The notes: generated from the letters alone by a model not told the origin. DNA of 64,000 bases from Cheiracanthium punctorium (GCA_038373885.1 JAWZYV010012337.1:103118-167117); one strand, 5' to 3'; shown: positions 34,641 through 44,769, counted from the first letter of the stretch. Numbers and translations are program-made.

Positions 34641-34804
34641 GGGTCACCACCGCCGTCTGCGTTCGAATATACAAAAATCGCTTCTTAAATGACGCTTTGG
34701 GCACAAAAGCTATGAGCTTCTAAAATTTCATGTCTGTATCTGCGGTAAATTTAGCTGGGTGATCATCATCAGTCAGTCAGGCTATCTTCCTTTATATATA
34801 GAGA

Positions 34805-35416
34805 TTATAAAACTTTTAGGTTGCCAATTAATATAGTTTTAATAATTACGTGACTTCAAATCACTTAAATGGTGCGTTTATCGCTAATTTGTTCACTTTC
34901 GTTAAGACGTGTGCGTAACTCCTAGAGACTCATAACTGCGAAGCTCGCCAAAGTGCGGCAATTTTTAGGTTGGCGAGAGTGGAGGGACTTTAATTAAAAT
35001 CATAACTAAGTTTAGTTAAAAGTTATCACTACATTCGTTGACTGTTAGTCAGTACAAAATTCGCTGGGTCAGTTAGTATAACATAAATGTTCATTTTCAT
35101 TTGCCACACTAAATTTAACTATTTAAGAAATGTTAGAACTATTTAATATCCAAGCTCTACCAATTTAAATTTCCATGTATCCAATATAGCGATACTTTGT
35201 AAATCTTCTATGGTTCTGTCTCGTGTAAAACATAGATGTGTAATCTCGAGGAGCTATTTAGAATCGCTTTAATTGGGAATAGGATGTTAGTGTTGCAGAA
35301 TATACAAATTTCACACTTTTTAAATTTATGACGTCAAGGATTAACTGCCGTAAAAGATAAACTAAACTCATTTTTAGTAAAAAAAATCCTAAAAATCTGC
35401 AAATTATGCTACATAT
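34805..35416. other. Spacer with inverted repeat fragment and a Helitron-like 3' end
   Basis: 34880-35010 is an inverted relative of 29745-29960. At 35045-35072, AAAATTCGCTGGGTCAGTTAG resembles a Helitron 3' terminus on the plus strand (TTAG instead of CTAG). The rest is AT-rich. Confidence 0.4.
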
Positions 35417-36339
35417 TGTTGCGGAATTACTCGGCTACTCCTGGGGTTCGTCGTTCTAAAGTCCAGTGGTGTAAAAAGGTTCAAGTAAAAAGTCACTTGT
35501 CAGGATGGAACACAAACTTTATTTCTTCTAGAACTTCGTAGAACAATCAGCTGCACACAATTCACAAGCACAATCTAGCAGTAACGTGCTTTTAACAATC
35601 CGCTTGGATCAGAAGCTCTCACAAATGCTGTATTTCTCACACAAAATAAGTCACTTTTACAGGCAAAAATTCCGTGGAAATATTCAAGGGATATAGTACA
35701 CTATCCCTTAAGACACAGCAATGAAGAATTTACACACAGCACTTTAAAAACAGCTTCACAAAGCAAGCTAAAACACAGCTTCTATAGCACTATCAGTTCA
35801 CACAAGACAAGCGTACTCAGAGCTCTTCACACATTGAATGTTCAACTCGCAACTGACTGACTTCGGGGCGATGCCCGCTTCTATAAATAGCCGACGCAGG
35901 AGGTACAAGAGGTTTCCAGAAAAGTCAATTTCTCGAGGGTTCTACATAAAGCGTGAATTTTGATTACGTCATAGAAGAGAAATGTTAGGTTATTATGCGT
36001 TTTTAATGCAGGAAAAACAACTTCCAGGCCCCATTGGGAAAATCGCGCCAAATGACCAAAAAGTCGCCAAGCTTGGCGACTTTTGGCGAAATATCGCCAA
36101 ATTTGGCGCCAAAAATAAGTCCTCAAAAGTGAAGAGATCTAAGCTCTAGGACTAATATTTCTCGAGATTTCTAGAAGCCCATAGATAAACATATGGGAAA
36201 GCGAAACCTCCGTATCTCCGGTTCTAATTGGCCGATTTTGATGCAACAAAAAGCAAAATTTATCTATTTGAAGCGTAGAATACGAATTTTAAACCATTTT
36301 AAGCCCCAGAGCAGCGGGTTGCCCCGAAAATTCGTAACA
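35417..36339 (-). repeat. 3' LTR of the gypsy element
   Basis: On the plus strand it runs from TGTTGCGG to CGTAACA. On the minus strand it contains TATTTATA (35882-35889), TCAGTC and TCAGTT initiator-like motifs (35851-35860) and AATAAA (35518-35523) about 100 bases before its 3' end. The frames 35881-36126 and 36193-36390 are LTR shadows. Confidence 0.93.
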
Positions 36340-36352
36340 TTGCCCCCTTCCC
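36340..36352 (-). promoter_or_regulatory. Polypurine tract (plus-strand primer)
   Basis: On the minus strand GGGAAGGGGGCAA lies directly before the TG of the 3' LTR, the position and composition expected for the RNase H-resistant primer of plus-strand DNA synthesis. Confidence 0.85.
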
Positions 36353-36706
36353 AAGGACTGCACGTCCCGGGCAGTACAATCCCTAGTTAGGAGGTCACAC
36401 AAGTACCTACACTGTGTAACACTTAACAAGATCTTAACAACATAATTCAAGCAAGTAATCAATAGCACAATAAGCAAATACACATTAATAAATAAATAAT
36501 AACATAATAAACAATTACACTAATAAGTAATCAATGTAATAACGAATACACATTAATAAAAACCAATATATTACAAATATGTACACTAAACATGGCGTAA
36601 GTAATGAGTGAAAGAGAGTTGACGAAAGAGGAAGAGAAGAGAAAGACAGGAAAGAAATGAGAGTTGAAAGAAAGGAGGAATTACGCCATAGTGACCATGG
36701 TCTGAG
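36353..36706. other. Gypsy 3' untranslated region
   Basis: Non-coding, AT-rich interval between the pol stop and the polypurine tract. There is no room for an env gene. Confidence 0.7.
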
Positions 36707-38953
36707 CTAATTACAACCGCGGTAGATGGCTAGCCGATCGTAATGTACAACTCTTGGCTTCGAGTTTGGTGACTTACGAATCCGTACGATGACGTCATTC
36801 AGCCGGTTTAGGACTGTGTAAGGACCGTCCCACGGCGATTGCAGCTTGGGAGACAGGCCTTTCCGTCGAGTAGGATTCCATAGCCAAACTTTGTCACCTG
36901 CGTTGAACTCGTGTCCCGTAGCCTTCGTGTCGTAGCGAGTCTTCATCTTTTCCGTGTTCAGGTTGATCCGCTCCCGAGCAAAATGATGCACATCTTCAAA
37001 CCGTGCCCGAAGGTTTTCCACGTACTCCTCTGGCGATGAAGGCGCATCTGGAGGGCGGCCGAACACTAGATCGGCGGGAAGACGAAGATCTCTGCCGAAC
37101 AGCATCTGGGAAGGTGTGAAGCCGGTAGTCTCATGGACGGCACTCCTATAGGCCAGCAGGAAGAGGGGGAGTTTCTTGTCCCAGTCCTCTTGATTCCTAG
37201 ATACCAGGAGCGAGAGGTTGTTCAAAATTGTGCGATTGAACCTCTCCACCATGCCGTCGGATTGTGGGTGTAAAGGCGTAGTCTGGGTTTTGTCCATTCC
37301 GAGAAGTTGGCATAGTCCTTTAAAGACTGCAGAGGTAAAGTTCGTTCCTTGGTCGGAATGAAGTTGCAGAGGGGTTCCATATCTGGAAATCCATTCTTGC
37401 ACCAGTACCTCTGCTACGGTCGTAGCTTCTTGATCGGGAATAGGAAACGCTTCGGGCCATTTAGAGAAGTAGTCAATGACAACTAGGATGTATTTGTTGC
37501 CATCCGAAGTTCGCGGAAGAGGTCCCAGGATGTCGAGGGCAATCCTCTCAAAAGGCGCTCCTACATTATAACGATGTAGTCTTCCACGGCTTCGTTTCTT
37601 CGGGCCTTTACGGGCGGCACAGGCGTCACAAGCTTGACACCACTTTTCGACGTCGCCTCGAGCCCTAACCCAGTAGAAGCGCTCGCGAACTTTCTGCAGG
37701 GTCTTCATTACGCCAAAATGGCCTCCAGTGTAGCCATTATGAAGTTCTTCTAGAACCTTCGGAATCCTCGAACGAGGGAGTACTAACTGCCATCGGAGCA
37801 TCTTGCCGTCGTCCGACTCCCATTTACGATACAGGACTCCATTCCTCAGGCGAAGCGAATCCCATAAAGCCCAGTACTGTTTTGTTGCCGGACTGTAAGA
37901 TGATATTTCTTGCCAACTGGGCTTAGCGCTGGATTTTTCCATAAATTCCACAATAGGTTTGATGTCGCTGTCTGCTAATTGGTCCACCCGAACATTTTCG
38001 TCACTCCAGGGATCTTGAGATGGTGCCGGTGATGTAACTTGGCGGACAACGGGATGTTTCAGATGGTAATTTTTCTCTGCCCTGGAGCAATAGCGACAAC
38101 TGTCTATGCAGGGCCTTCTCGACAAAGCATCTGCATTTCCATGAGATGCCCCTTTCCGATGACGTATCTCGATGTCATATTCTTGTAATCGCTGTATCCA
38201 CCTGGCTATTTGGCCCTCTGGATTCTTGAAATTTAGAAGCCAGGTTAAAGAGGCATGGTCCGTTCGGAGCAGGAACTTTCGGCCGTACAGGTAATGATGG
38301 AAGTGCTCCACGGCTTTAATGATAGCAAGAAGTTCCTTTCTCGTAACACAATAGTTACGTTCTGCCTTTGAGAGGCACTTGCTCCAGTAAGCAATGACGT
38401 GTTCTTGGCCATCTATCTCCTGGGACAAAACTGCTCCAACACTCTCCTTACTTGCGTCTGTGTCCAGGATAAATGGCTTGTCAGGGTGAGGATACGACAG
38501 GATCGGCGAAGATGTTAAAGCCGTCTTCAGTTCGTTGAATGCGTCCTCACATTCCTCAGTCCATAGAAATTTCTGTCCAGTCTCGGTCAATTTGTGAAGA
38601 GGTCTTGCAATTTGAGAAAAGCCCTTCACGAATTTTCGATAGTAAGTACACAGACCGAGAAAACTTCTTAAGTCGTGGATATTCTCGGGACGACTCCAGT
38701 TCTGGACTGCGGACGTCTTTTCGGGATCGGTTCGGACTCCGTGGGCGGATATTATGTGCCCGAGGTAACGTACTTCCCGACGGAACAAGTTGCACTTCGA
38801 CGGGCTTAGTTTCAAGTTTGCCTCTTTTAATTTCTGCAGTACCTTTCGAATGTTCTCGAGATGCTCTTCGAAAGTCCTTCCGACGATGATGATATCGTCC
38901 AAATAAACGAGACATGCTTCGTAGGAAAGTCCTCTCAACACTGTCTCCATTAG
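36707..38953 (-). pseudogene. pol: Gypsy pol, downstream part: RT palm/thumb, RNase H, integrase (after frameshift)
   Basis: Residue numbers count from the upstream start of this open frame at 39052; authentic pol resumes at about residue 34. The RT active site VYLDD is at residues 49-53. RNase H begins at FILDTDAS (194-201), with ...TRKELLAII and RTDHASLTWLL following. The integrase zinc domain has H438, H445, C475 and C478; the catalytic triad is D507 (LDILG), D567 (HSDQGTNF) and E603 (VERFNRT), spaced D-35-E. A C-terminal GPY/F-like segment (GPYTVL) follows; no chromodomain is seen. All visible catalytic residues are present, so only the reading-frame break just upstream of the RT active site disables it. 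The last codon is followed by TAA/TTA context at 36707. Confidence 0.92.
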
Positions 38954-40304
38954 ATCGCTCGAATGTAGCCGGTGCGTTGCAGAGTCCAAAAGGCATAACT
39001 TTGAACTGCCACAATCCTTGTCCCGTGGTGAACGCAGTCTTTTCACGGTCATCGGGATGGATTTCTACTTGCCAGTAGCCACTCTTGAGATCCAGAGTGG
39101 AGAACCATTCGTTTCCCGATAAAGTGTCCAATGTGTCGTCTATCCTGGGAAGAGGGTAGCTGTCTTTCTTGGTAATGTCATTCAGACGTCTGTAGTCAAC
39201 GCAGAACCGGGTGGAACCATCTTTCTTTCGGACCAAAACAATCGGCGAGGCCCACGGACTAGTCGATGGCTCGATGACGTCATCACGCTGCATCTCCTCT
39301 AAAAGTCTGCTCACCTCTTCTTGCTTAGCAAACGGCAGCCGCCTAGGATGTTGCTTGATGGGAGAATGGCTGCTTGTGTCTATTCTATGTTGCGTTAACC
39401 TCGTACGGCCAAAGTCACCGGAAGTACGAGAGAAGAGGTCTTCAAATTCAGCTATTACTTTCTCTGCAGCGCTTCTCTGTTCTGCCGTTAACTCCACGTC
39501 TTGTAATAATTCCTTCGTCAGGCACTCGGAAGATTTAGCTGTCGTTTGGTTGATGTTCTTATTAATGCAGGTAACAGGAGTGCATGTCGCCAACACTTCA
39601 TTTTTCTTTATCACCTTCGACTTGTCCGTCACATTTACTACTCTAACTGGAATTTCTGTTCTCGACAAGTCCACAAGTGTTGCTCCCACAAGTACTCCTC
39701 TGATGGAATCACTATTGCTTGGGTGTTCGATTAATCCAAAACGGAATTTATTGCTTTCTTTTACTGTTCCAGAAATTATTGAATCAGTTCTGGGAGGTAG
39801 AGTGATATCAGTCTGGGCTATTATTTGCTGAACAGGCAAAACAGTTTCATTTCTAATATCGAACGCAGCTATTTCTTCTGAATCTGAACGAAGCTCATTA
39901 TTCTTAAAGTCCAAATTAAATTTGTGTGATTTTAAAAAGTCCAGTCCGAGAATAAAAGAGTCTGTAATATTGGCGACATATACCACATGGTCGTATCTGG
40001 CATTCCCAAACGTGATTTCTACTTGCGCTTTTCCGCCCACTTCGATCTTGTCACCTGTCACAGTCTGGAGGGTCAGCGAGGGCGGAGTCCAGATAATCTT
40101 CAAATTTAATTTCTTGGCCAGATCCGTCCTTATGATGGTTACGTTCGCTCCAGTATCAATCACCATGTGGCATGGGGAACCATTAACATATCCCAGTACG
40201 AAGAGTCCATTACTGCCGCCATTCACTGATGAAATCTGCAAGACTTTTAGGTGGGGCTCTTGACTATCTGGCAACCTCCGCCCCGCGAGATGGCCACCTC
40301 CTAG
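38954..40304 (-). pseudogene. pol: Gypsy pol, upstream part: protease and RT fingers/palm (before frameshift)
   Basis: This frame is in -1 relative to gag and is open from the gag overlap, with no need for its own start (the first ATG-like codon at 40274 is TTG). It carries an aspartic protease with DTGA at about residues 40-43 counted from 40274. Reverse transcriptase blocks follow: RFCVDYRRLN, YPLPRIDDTL, WFSTLDLKSGYWQVEI (first catalytic Asp) and MPFGLCNAPATFER at about residue 438. A one-base insertion near 38954 then shifts the frame; the open frame runs on out of phase to 38556. The enzyme would process Gag-Pol and copy the genomic RNA in virus-like particles. Confidence 0.92.
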
Positions 40305-41605
40305 TTTCCCTCTTTCATGATCTTAGAGTTCTCTTGCTGGTCATGAGACTTTCGACCACAATGCTTTTGTACATGGCCATCGACGCCACACTTCCAGCAT
40401 TTCACTTTCTTTGGGCCATCTCTCGTTCTATCGGATCTTAATTTTCGTTCTATGAGATCTTCAATTCTCTTCAACCTGTTCTCGACGCTCTCCGTGTCTT
40501 TGTCAGCTCCCTCTTGGACCGTGACAGCTCTAACAGCATGCCGATCTTTCCTGACGGCCCGCTGAGCTGCTTCTAGCTTCATCGCGAAGACGAGAGCAGA
40601 TTTCAAATCCTGATAATCTTCCAACATAAGTGACTTTTGGGTTTCTGGATCACGGATGGCTTCAATAAAATGACGCACCGCCATTTCTTCTCGGACATTA
40701 TCAAGGTGGTCCATGTAAGCTAGATGACAAAGCCTATCTATGTCCGAAGCCAGCTCTTGAAGGGTCTCGCCAGATCTCTGCATCCTTGACTTAAGTTGGA
40801 TTCTACTATATTCTTTCTGGCACTTCTCTCCGAATTTCATCTCCAAGGCACTGGCAAGGGCGTCAAAATCTCCTATCTTCGTCGCTCCGATAGTTTGCAC
40901 TACATTAATTGCATCTCCGCTAAGGGAAGCGGCCAGTTGATTAGCTTTCTCGGACTCGCTCCAACCATTGGCTCTGGCGACGATTGAAAATTGGGTCTTG
41001 TAAGCCTCCCAGGGAGTCTTTCCGTCATAAGGCGTTAGTTTCACTGCTGGGTGGCGTGACGACAACCTGATGTTTTCTGGTACCTTTCCCAGCTTTACCA
41101 GACTGTCCAGTTTTTCTTCTAACTTGTGATCGATCTTTTCCTCAATTCTTTCTTCGTATTTCGCTTGACTTTCTTCGAGGAGCGACATTCTCTTCTCCAT
41201 ATTTTCTTGATTTGTCTCTACTCTCTCCAGTCCGGATTTCATTTCTTCTAGCCCGGTTTCTATTTTCCGCTCCAGTCCTGATTTCATCTCGTCGTGTGCG
41301 GCTCTTAACTCCTCCAATCCGGTTTTCATTTCATTGTGTGCAGCCTTTAATTCGTCCAATCCGGTTTTCGTCTCGACTTGTCCGGCTACAATTTTCTTTT
41401 CTAAATCCGCCTTCATCTGTTCTTGTCCGGCTTTCATCTGTTCTTGTGCGGCTTTCATCTCGTCTTGTCCGGCTTTCATCTGTTCTTGTGCGGCTTTCAT
41501 CTCGTCTTGTCCGGCTTTCATCTCGTCTTGTCCGGCTTTCATTTCTTGCATCATATTCATGAGCTTTTGAAGTTGTTCTTCCATTTTTTGTCTAGTCAAA
41601 ACCAT
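40301..41605 (-). CDS. gag: Gypsy Gag polyprotein with heptad repeats and one zinc knuckle
   Basis: 434 codons, starting MVLTRQKMEE, intact. Residues about 21-70 are tandem seven-residue units of MKAGQDE/MKAAQEQ type, continued by degenerate repeats to about residue 150: a long predicted coiled coil, likely for Gag oligomerisation. The middle (PYDGKTPWEAYKTQF onward) resembles a retrotransposon capsid domain. One CCHC knuckle, CWKCGVDGHVQKHC, lies near the C-terminus and would bind RNA. The gene ends in the slippery heptamer plus TAG. Antisense frames at 41212-41620 are shadows of the repeats. Confidence 0.93.
   Translation of the reverse strand: MVLTRQKMEEQLQKLMNMMQEMKAGQDEMKAGQDEMKAAQEQMKAGQDEMKAAQEQMKAGQEQMKADLEKKIVAGQVETKTGLDELKAAHNEMKTGLEELRAAHDEMKSGLERKIETGLEEMKSGLERVETNQENMEKRMSLLEESQAKYEERIEEKIDHKLEEKLDSLVKLGKVPENIRLSSRHPAVKLTPYDGKTPWEAYKTQFSIVARANGWSESEKANQLAASLSGDAINVVQTIGATKIGDFDALASALEMKFGEKCQKEYSRIQLKSRMQRSGETLQELASDIDRLCHLAYMDHLDNVREEMAVRHFIEAIRDPETQKSLMLEDYQDLKSALVFAMKLEAAQRAVRKDRHAVRAVTVQEGADKDTESVENRLKRIEDLIERKLRSDRTRDGPKKVKCWKCGVDGHVQKHCGRKSHDQQENSKIMKEGN
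40304..40310 (-). promoter_or_regulatory. -1 ribosomal frameshift slippery site GGGAAAC at the gag/pol junction
   Basis: In gag phase the sequence reads GAG GGA AAC TAG, so G GGA AAC forms a perfect X XXY YYZ heptamer immediately before the gag stop. Slipping back one base enters the open pol frame (CTA GGA GGT...). After a 7-base spacer, TGGC and GCCA can enclose an inner CTCGC/GCGGAG stem with one bulge (about 40270-40297), a plausible stimulatory structure. The same heptamer is a known site in some retroviruses. Function here is inferred. Confidence 0.75.
41410..41550 (-). repeat. 21-bp tandem repeats coding the Gag heptads
   Basis: On the plus strand, units of the form TCTTGTCCGGCTTTCATCT / TCTTGTGCGGCTTTCATCT recur about seven times in register with codons. 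Unit number could vary between copies by slippage. Confidence 0.85.
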
Positions 41606-41635
41606 AAACTGGAAAATTAAAGTCCTTCTTTAGAA

Positions 41636-41652
41636 CCCCGATTCTGACACCA
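41636..41652 (-). promoter_or_regulatory. tRNA primer-binding site of the gypsy element
   Basis: On the minus strand TGGTGTCAGAATCGGGG starts two bases inside the 5' LTR. TGG plus TGTCAG complements a tRNA 3' end of ...CTGACACCA type, which points to a leucine tRNA; the isoacceptor was not verified. Confidence 0.75.
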
Positions 41653-41654
41653 AA

Positions 41655-42578
41655 TGTTGCGGAATTACTCTGCTACTCCTGGGGTTCGTCGTTCTAAAGT
41701 CCAGTTGGTGTAAAAAGTTCAAGTAAAAAGTCACTTGTCAGGATGGAACACAAACTTTATTTCTTCTAGAACTTCGTAGAACAATCAGCTGCACACAATT
41801 CACAAGCACAATCTAGCAGTAACGTGCTTTTAACAATCCGCTTGGATCAGAAGCTCTCACAAATGCTGTATTTCTCACACAAAATAAGTCACTTTTACAG
41901 GCAAAAATTCCGTGGAAATATTCAAGGGATATAGTACACTATCCCTTAAGACACAGCAATGAAGAATTTACACACAGCACTTTAAAAACAGCTTCACAAA
42001 GCAAGCTAAAACACAGCTTCTATAGCACTATCAGTTCACACAAAGACAAGCGTACTCAGAGCTCTTCACACATTGAATGTTCAACTCGCAACTGACTGAC
42101 TTCGGGGCGATGCCCGCTTCTATAAATAGCCGACGCAGGAGGTACAAGAGGTTTCCAGAAAAGTCAATTTCTCGAGGGTTCTACATAAAGCGTGAATTTT
42201 GATTACGTCATAGAAGAGAAATGTTAGGTTATTATGCGTTTTTAATGCAGGAAAAACAACTTCCAGGCCCCATTGGGAAAATCGCGCCAAATGACCAAAA
42301 AGTCGCCAAGCTTGGCGACTTTTGGCGAAATATCGCCAAATTTCGCGCCAAAAATAAGTCCTCAAAAGTGAAGAGATCTAAGCTCTAGGACTAATATTTC
42401 TCGAGATTTCTAGAAGCCCATAGAGAAACATATGGGAAAGCGAAACCTCCGTATCTCCGGTTCTAATTGGCCGATTTTGATGCAACAAAAAGCAAAATTT
42501 ATCTATTTGAAGCGTAGAATACGAATTTTAAACCATTTTAAGCCCCAGAGCAGCTGGTTGCCCCGAAAATTCGTAACA
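41655..42578 (-). repeat. 5' LTR of the gypsy element
   Basis: Near-identical to 35417-36339. Differences include CTGCTACTCC versus CGGCTACTCC near the start and TTTCGCGCC versus TTTGGCGCC in the palindrome cluster. The frame 42120-42365 is the same LTR shadow as in the other LTR. Confidence 0.93.
42093..42128 (-). promoter_or_regulatory. Core promoter in the 5' LTR (TATA plus initiator)
   Basis: On the minus strand TATTTATA (42121-42128) is followed by TCAGTC with its A at 42097, 31 bases from the TATA start, and by an overlapping TCAGTT. TCA+1GTY is the arthropod initiator consensus and this spacing is canonical. The same arrangement is kept in the 3' LTR. Confidence 0.65.
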
Positions 42579-42867
42579 TTATTCAGAAAGAACTGTTTTT
42601 AAAAGAAAATTTTCTCTTCTATCCGATGATATAAATGCGGTCTGCTGCAAACGTAATTGCCGCCGTTATTACAAATTAGGTGAGGAAAAATTCAAACAAT
42701 CGCATAAAAAAAAAAAAAAATACTAATTGGAATTTCAAAAATTTTAATAATTATTCTGCTATTCGGGGCGAAGACGAATCCAACGAATCAGAGATCATTA
42801 AAATCGGTCCAGAATTTCATGAGTTATAAGTGTTGGAACAAACCCGACTTTGTTTTATGTATATAGA
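42579..42867 (-). mobile_element. Helitron-like 5' end fragment
   Basis: On the minus strand A|TCTATATACATAAAACAAAG begins at 42867 and continues into a region typical of Helitron left ends (CATGAAATTCTGGACCGATT). It stops at the gypsy LTR, so the retrotransposon may have inserted into it. No 3' end was identified. Confidence 0.5.
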
Positions 42868-43900
42868 TTATTACTGAAATGAAAACTACTAAGGATGTAA
42901 TTCTATTCAGTGAGTTTTTCATGTATTTCCGGTGTTTTAATCCCGTATGAATTTTTGAGAATAAACTATATAAATTGACCATAACAATGAAATAACTTTT
43001 TCTTTCATGCAAATCCAAAGTTAAAAATTTGATACAAAAATCTTAATTTTAAATGTTTTCAAAAATGTGTTATTTAACTCTTTCTTATTTATATATTACA
43101 TAGTTTTACCAATAATATTTTTTGTATTTATAAAAATAAACGAAAAAATAATAAACTGCAAAGAAAGAAGAATTTTTCTATGGCGTGCAGAATTCCTGAC
43201 TTTTTGTGATTTTTTTTTAAGTTGTAACTCTGAAAAAAAAGTTTAAAAATTCTGAAAATATGCATTTTACATCGAATGTGATACTACTATATATCAACAA
43301 CAACATAAAAAAGATTAATAAAGGCATTATGCTTTCCCCATTAGTTGGTTTTACATAGAATTACCCTTATTTGAGTTCTACTGAGAATCACACCCATATG
43401 AATAAAGACATTTATATCTTGATGGAAGCTTTTGTTATTTGTCAAATTTAGCAAACTTTTAAAAATGGTTTAGGAGTGTGTAAACTAAAGAGTTTGTATT
43501 AGGTTAAAGGGAATTTGCTGCTTTCATATAACTCAATGGAAATATGAGACAAAATACTTATTTACTCTGCAGAATTAAGAAAAAAATTCATTGGAATATT
43601 ATGATAAGTATGATAAGTGACCCAAAAGAAAGTGTCACGACAGGCAGTTTGAGAAATGGTTTAATGGGATCAATATAATTTAATATGCAAAAGAAAGTAG
43701 TAGAAAGAAGTAACAGACATGCCAGACAAAAACACCTTGTGGCTTGAAAGAAACGCCTATCGGTCAAGGAGATGATGGATACCAACTAAAAGAAGCTCGG
43801 GGAAAGGACAACCTTTCATGCAGCATGGTGTATTCCTTTACTCATAGTGTGTGTGCTTGCTTTATTCATAGGCATTCCCTCCGCTATTTCAGAAGTGGTG
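42868..43900. other. AT-rich spacer
   Basis: No recognisable gene; short frames here lack motifs. Confidence 0.5.
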
Positions 43901-43939
43901 ATTCTCCAATTCATTCTCACCAGACGGTCATGCAAAATG

Positions 43940-44205
43940 CATATTCTATAGTGCGTATGTCCCGCAGATCGTTACACCGATGCGTACGGAATTTGCATAA
44001 TGGAAAAAGTAGTACTGACGGCAGATCAGGCGTGTTCATTACCAAGTTCATTACGTGTTCATCACGTGTTTATCACCAAGGAAGCAGTTGCAGCTGTCGA
44101 ATGAATCGGCAAATCACCGCTTGCGAAATAACGGAAGCTATATATGATCAAAGAAAGTGTGAACACAATACTGCATGAAAGGTGGCCCCTTTCCCTGGAG
44201 ATTCT
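43940..44205 (+). pseudogene. mariner-type transposase N-terminal fragment (tentative)
   Basis: One frame reads IVRMSRRSLHRCVRNLHNGKSS and later NRQITACEITEAIYDQRK. A shift by one base then gives SVNTILHERWPL. The helix-turn-helix order RQ(I/L)T..EIAEA....SV..ILHE is typical of mariner N-termini. The DD34D part is absent. A frameshift near 44155 and poor matches before 43980 make the call tentative. Confidence 0.5.
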
Positions 44206-44377
44206 TCACATACGTATCCATCATATCGTTGATCGCCGAGACACTTGTTTCAACCTACAAGGTGATTTTGTCTACATGCTTAAATCTATTGAGTAAAATA
44301 ATAATCAAACGGAGTATATTTTTACTCAAATTTTCACTTCAAACAGCCATTCTCCCGATTGAGTAAAATTTGCTCCA

Positions 44378-44450
44378 TTAACCCTCCGAGCGGCCTGGAG
44401 TTTGCCTAGTGATAACTTCAAAAAAGTTCCTGTGTATGGGATGTGTATCT
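44378..44450 (+). repeat. TTAA-bounded terminus of a piggyBac-like element (left-type end)
   Basis: TTAACCCTCCGAGCGGCC matches in inverse the end at 59149-59165 (TTAACCCTCCAAGCGGCT in complement). The TTAA plus CCCTCC start suggests a piggyBac-type end. No partner end or transposase was identified nearby; a 116-residue minus frame (44418-44768) next to it has no recognised motif. Confidence 0.4.
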
Positions 44451-44769
44451 CTCGAAAATGCACAAGAAAAACCTGCTTCCCCCCATTTCCGCATGGAAGG
44501 CGTGGGGAACAAGGTAATTAACAAACTGCCGACGTGACAGCCTACCTACCGCCTGATAAATTACTTTGTATTGTAGGAGCACATGTCCGGTGAATCTGAC
44601 CAACTGGTCTCCCTCACCTCTTTCCCCCCTAAATATTCGGTAATCTACGCAACGTTGTAGGAAACCAAAGTTCTTTTCTCGGTGGCTTACATGTACACTC
44701 ACCCAAAGCCAGATTTTTGTCTGATGAAGATTGGAAAAAGAGATATTTTGTTTTTTGTCCCCTCTCATA

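Larger units (their letters stand above)
32655..34804 (-). mobile_element. Helitron carrying a satellite array (2150 bp)
   Basis: On the minus strand the element starts A|TCTCTATATATAAAGGAAG at 34804 and ends CTTCAGCTAG|T at 32655, so it sits between A and T as Helitrons do. Near the 3' end GAAG and CTTC can form a short hairpin. The interior contains an inverted endonuclease-like repeat (32815-33000), a SINE (33041-33265) and about eight satellite units. No Rep/helicase coding was found. Confidence 0.65.
35417..42578 (-). mobile_element. Ty3/gypsy LTR retrotransposon, full length (7162 bp)
   Basis: Two LTRs (923 and 924 bp) with TG...CA ends differ at about four bases plus a few single-base indels, so the insertion is recent. 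In element order (minus strand): 5' LTR, tRNA primer site, gag, pol with protease, reverse transcriptase, RNase H and integrase (gypsy order), polypurine tract, 3' LTR. No envelope gene is present: pol ends at 36707 and only about 370 bp separate it from the 3' LTR. A perfect target duplication is missing (CATAT left, TTATT right). One frameshift in pol makes this copy defective. Confidence 0.95.

Noticed and set aside
36353..36706. Envelope gene of the gypsy element
   Set aside because: Only about 370 bases separate pol from the 3' LTR and they are non-coding.
38556..39052. A second programmed frameshift in pol
   Set aside because: The break lies within the reverse transcriptase between conserved blocks, has no slippery heptamer, and would be unprecedented there; a one-base insertion is simpler.
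38539..40263. Plus-strand frames within pol
   Set aside because: Shadows of the minus-strand pol coding region; no motifs.
41212..41620. Antisense frames over gag (cysteine/serine-rich, repetitive)
   Set aside because: They mirror the 21-bp Gag repeats on the other strand.
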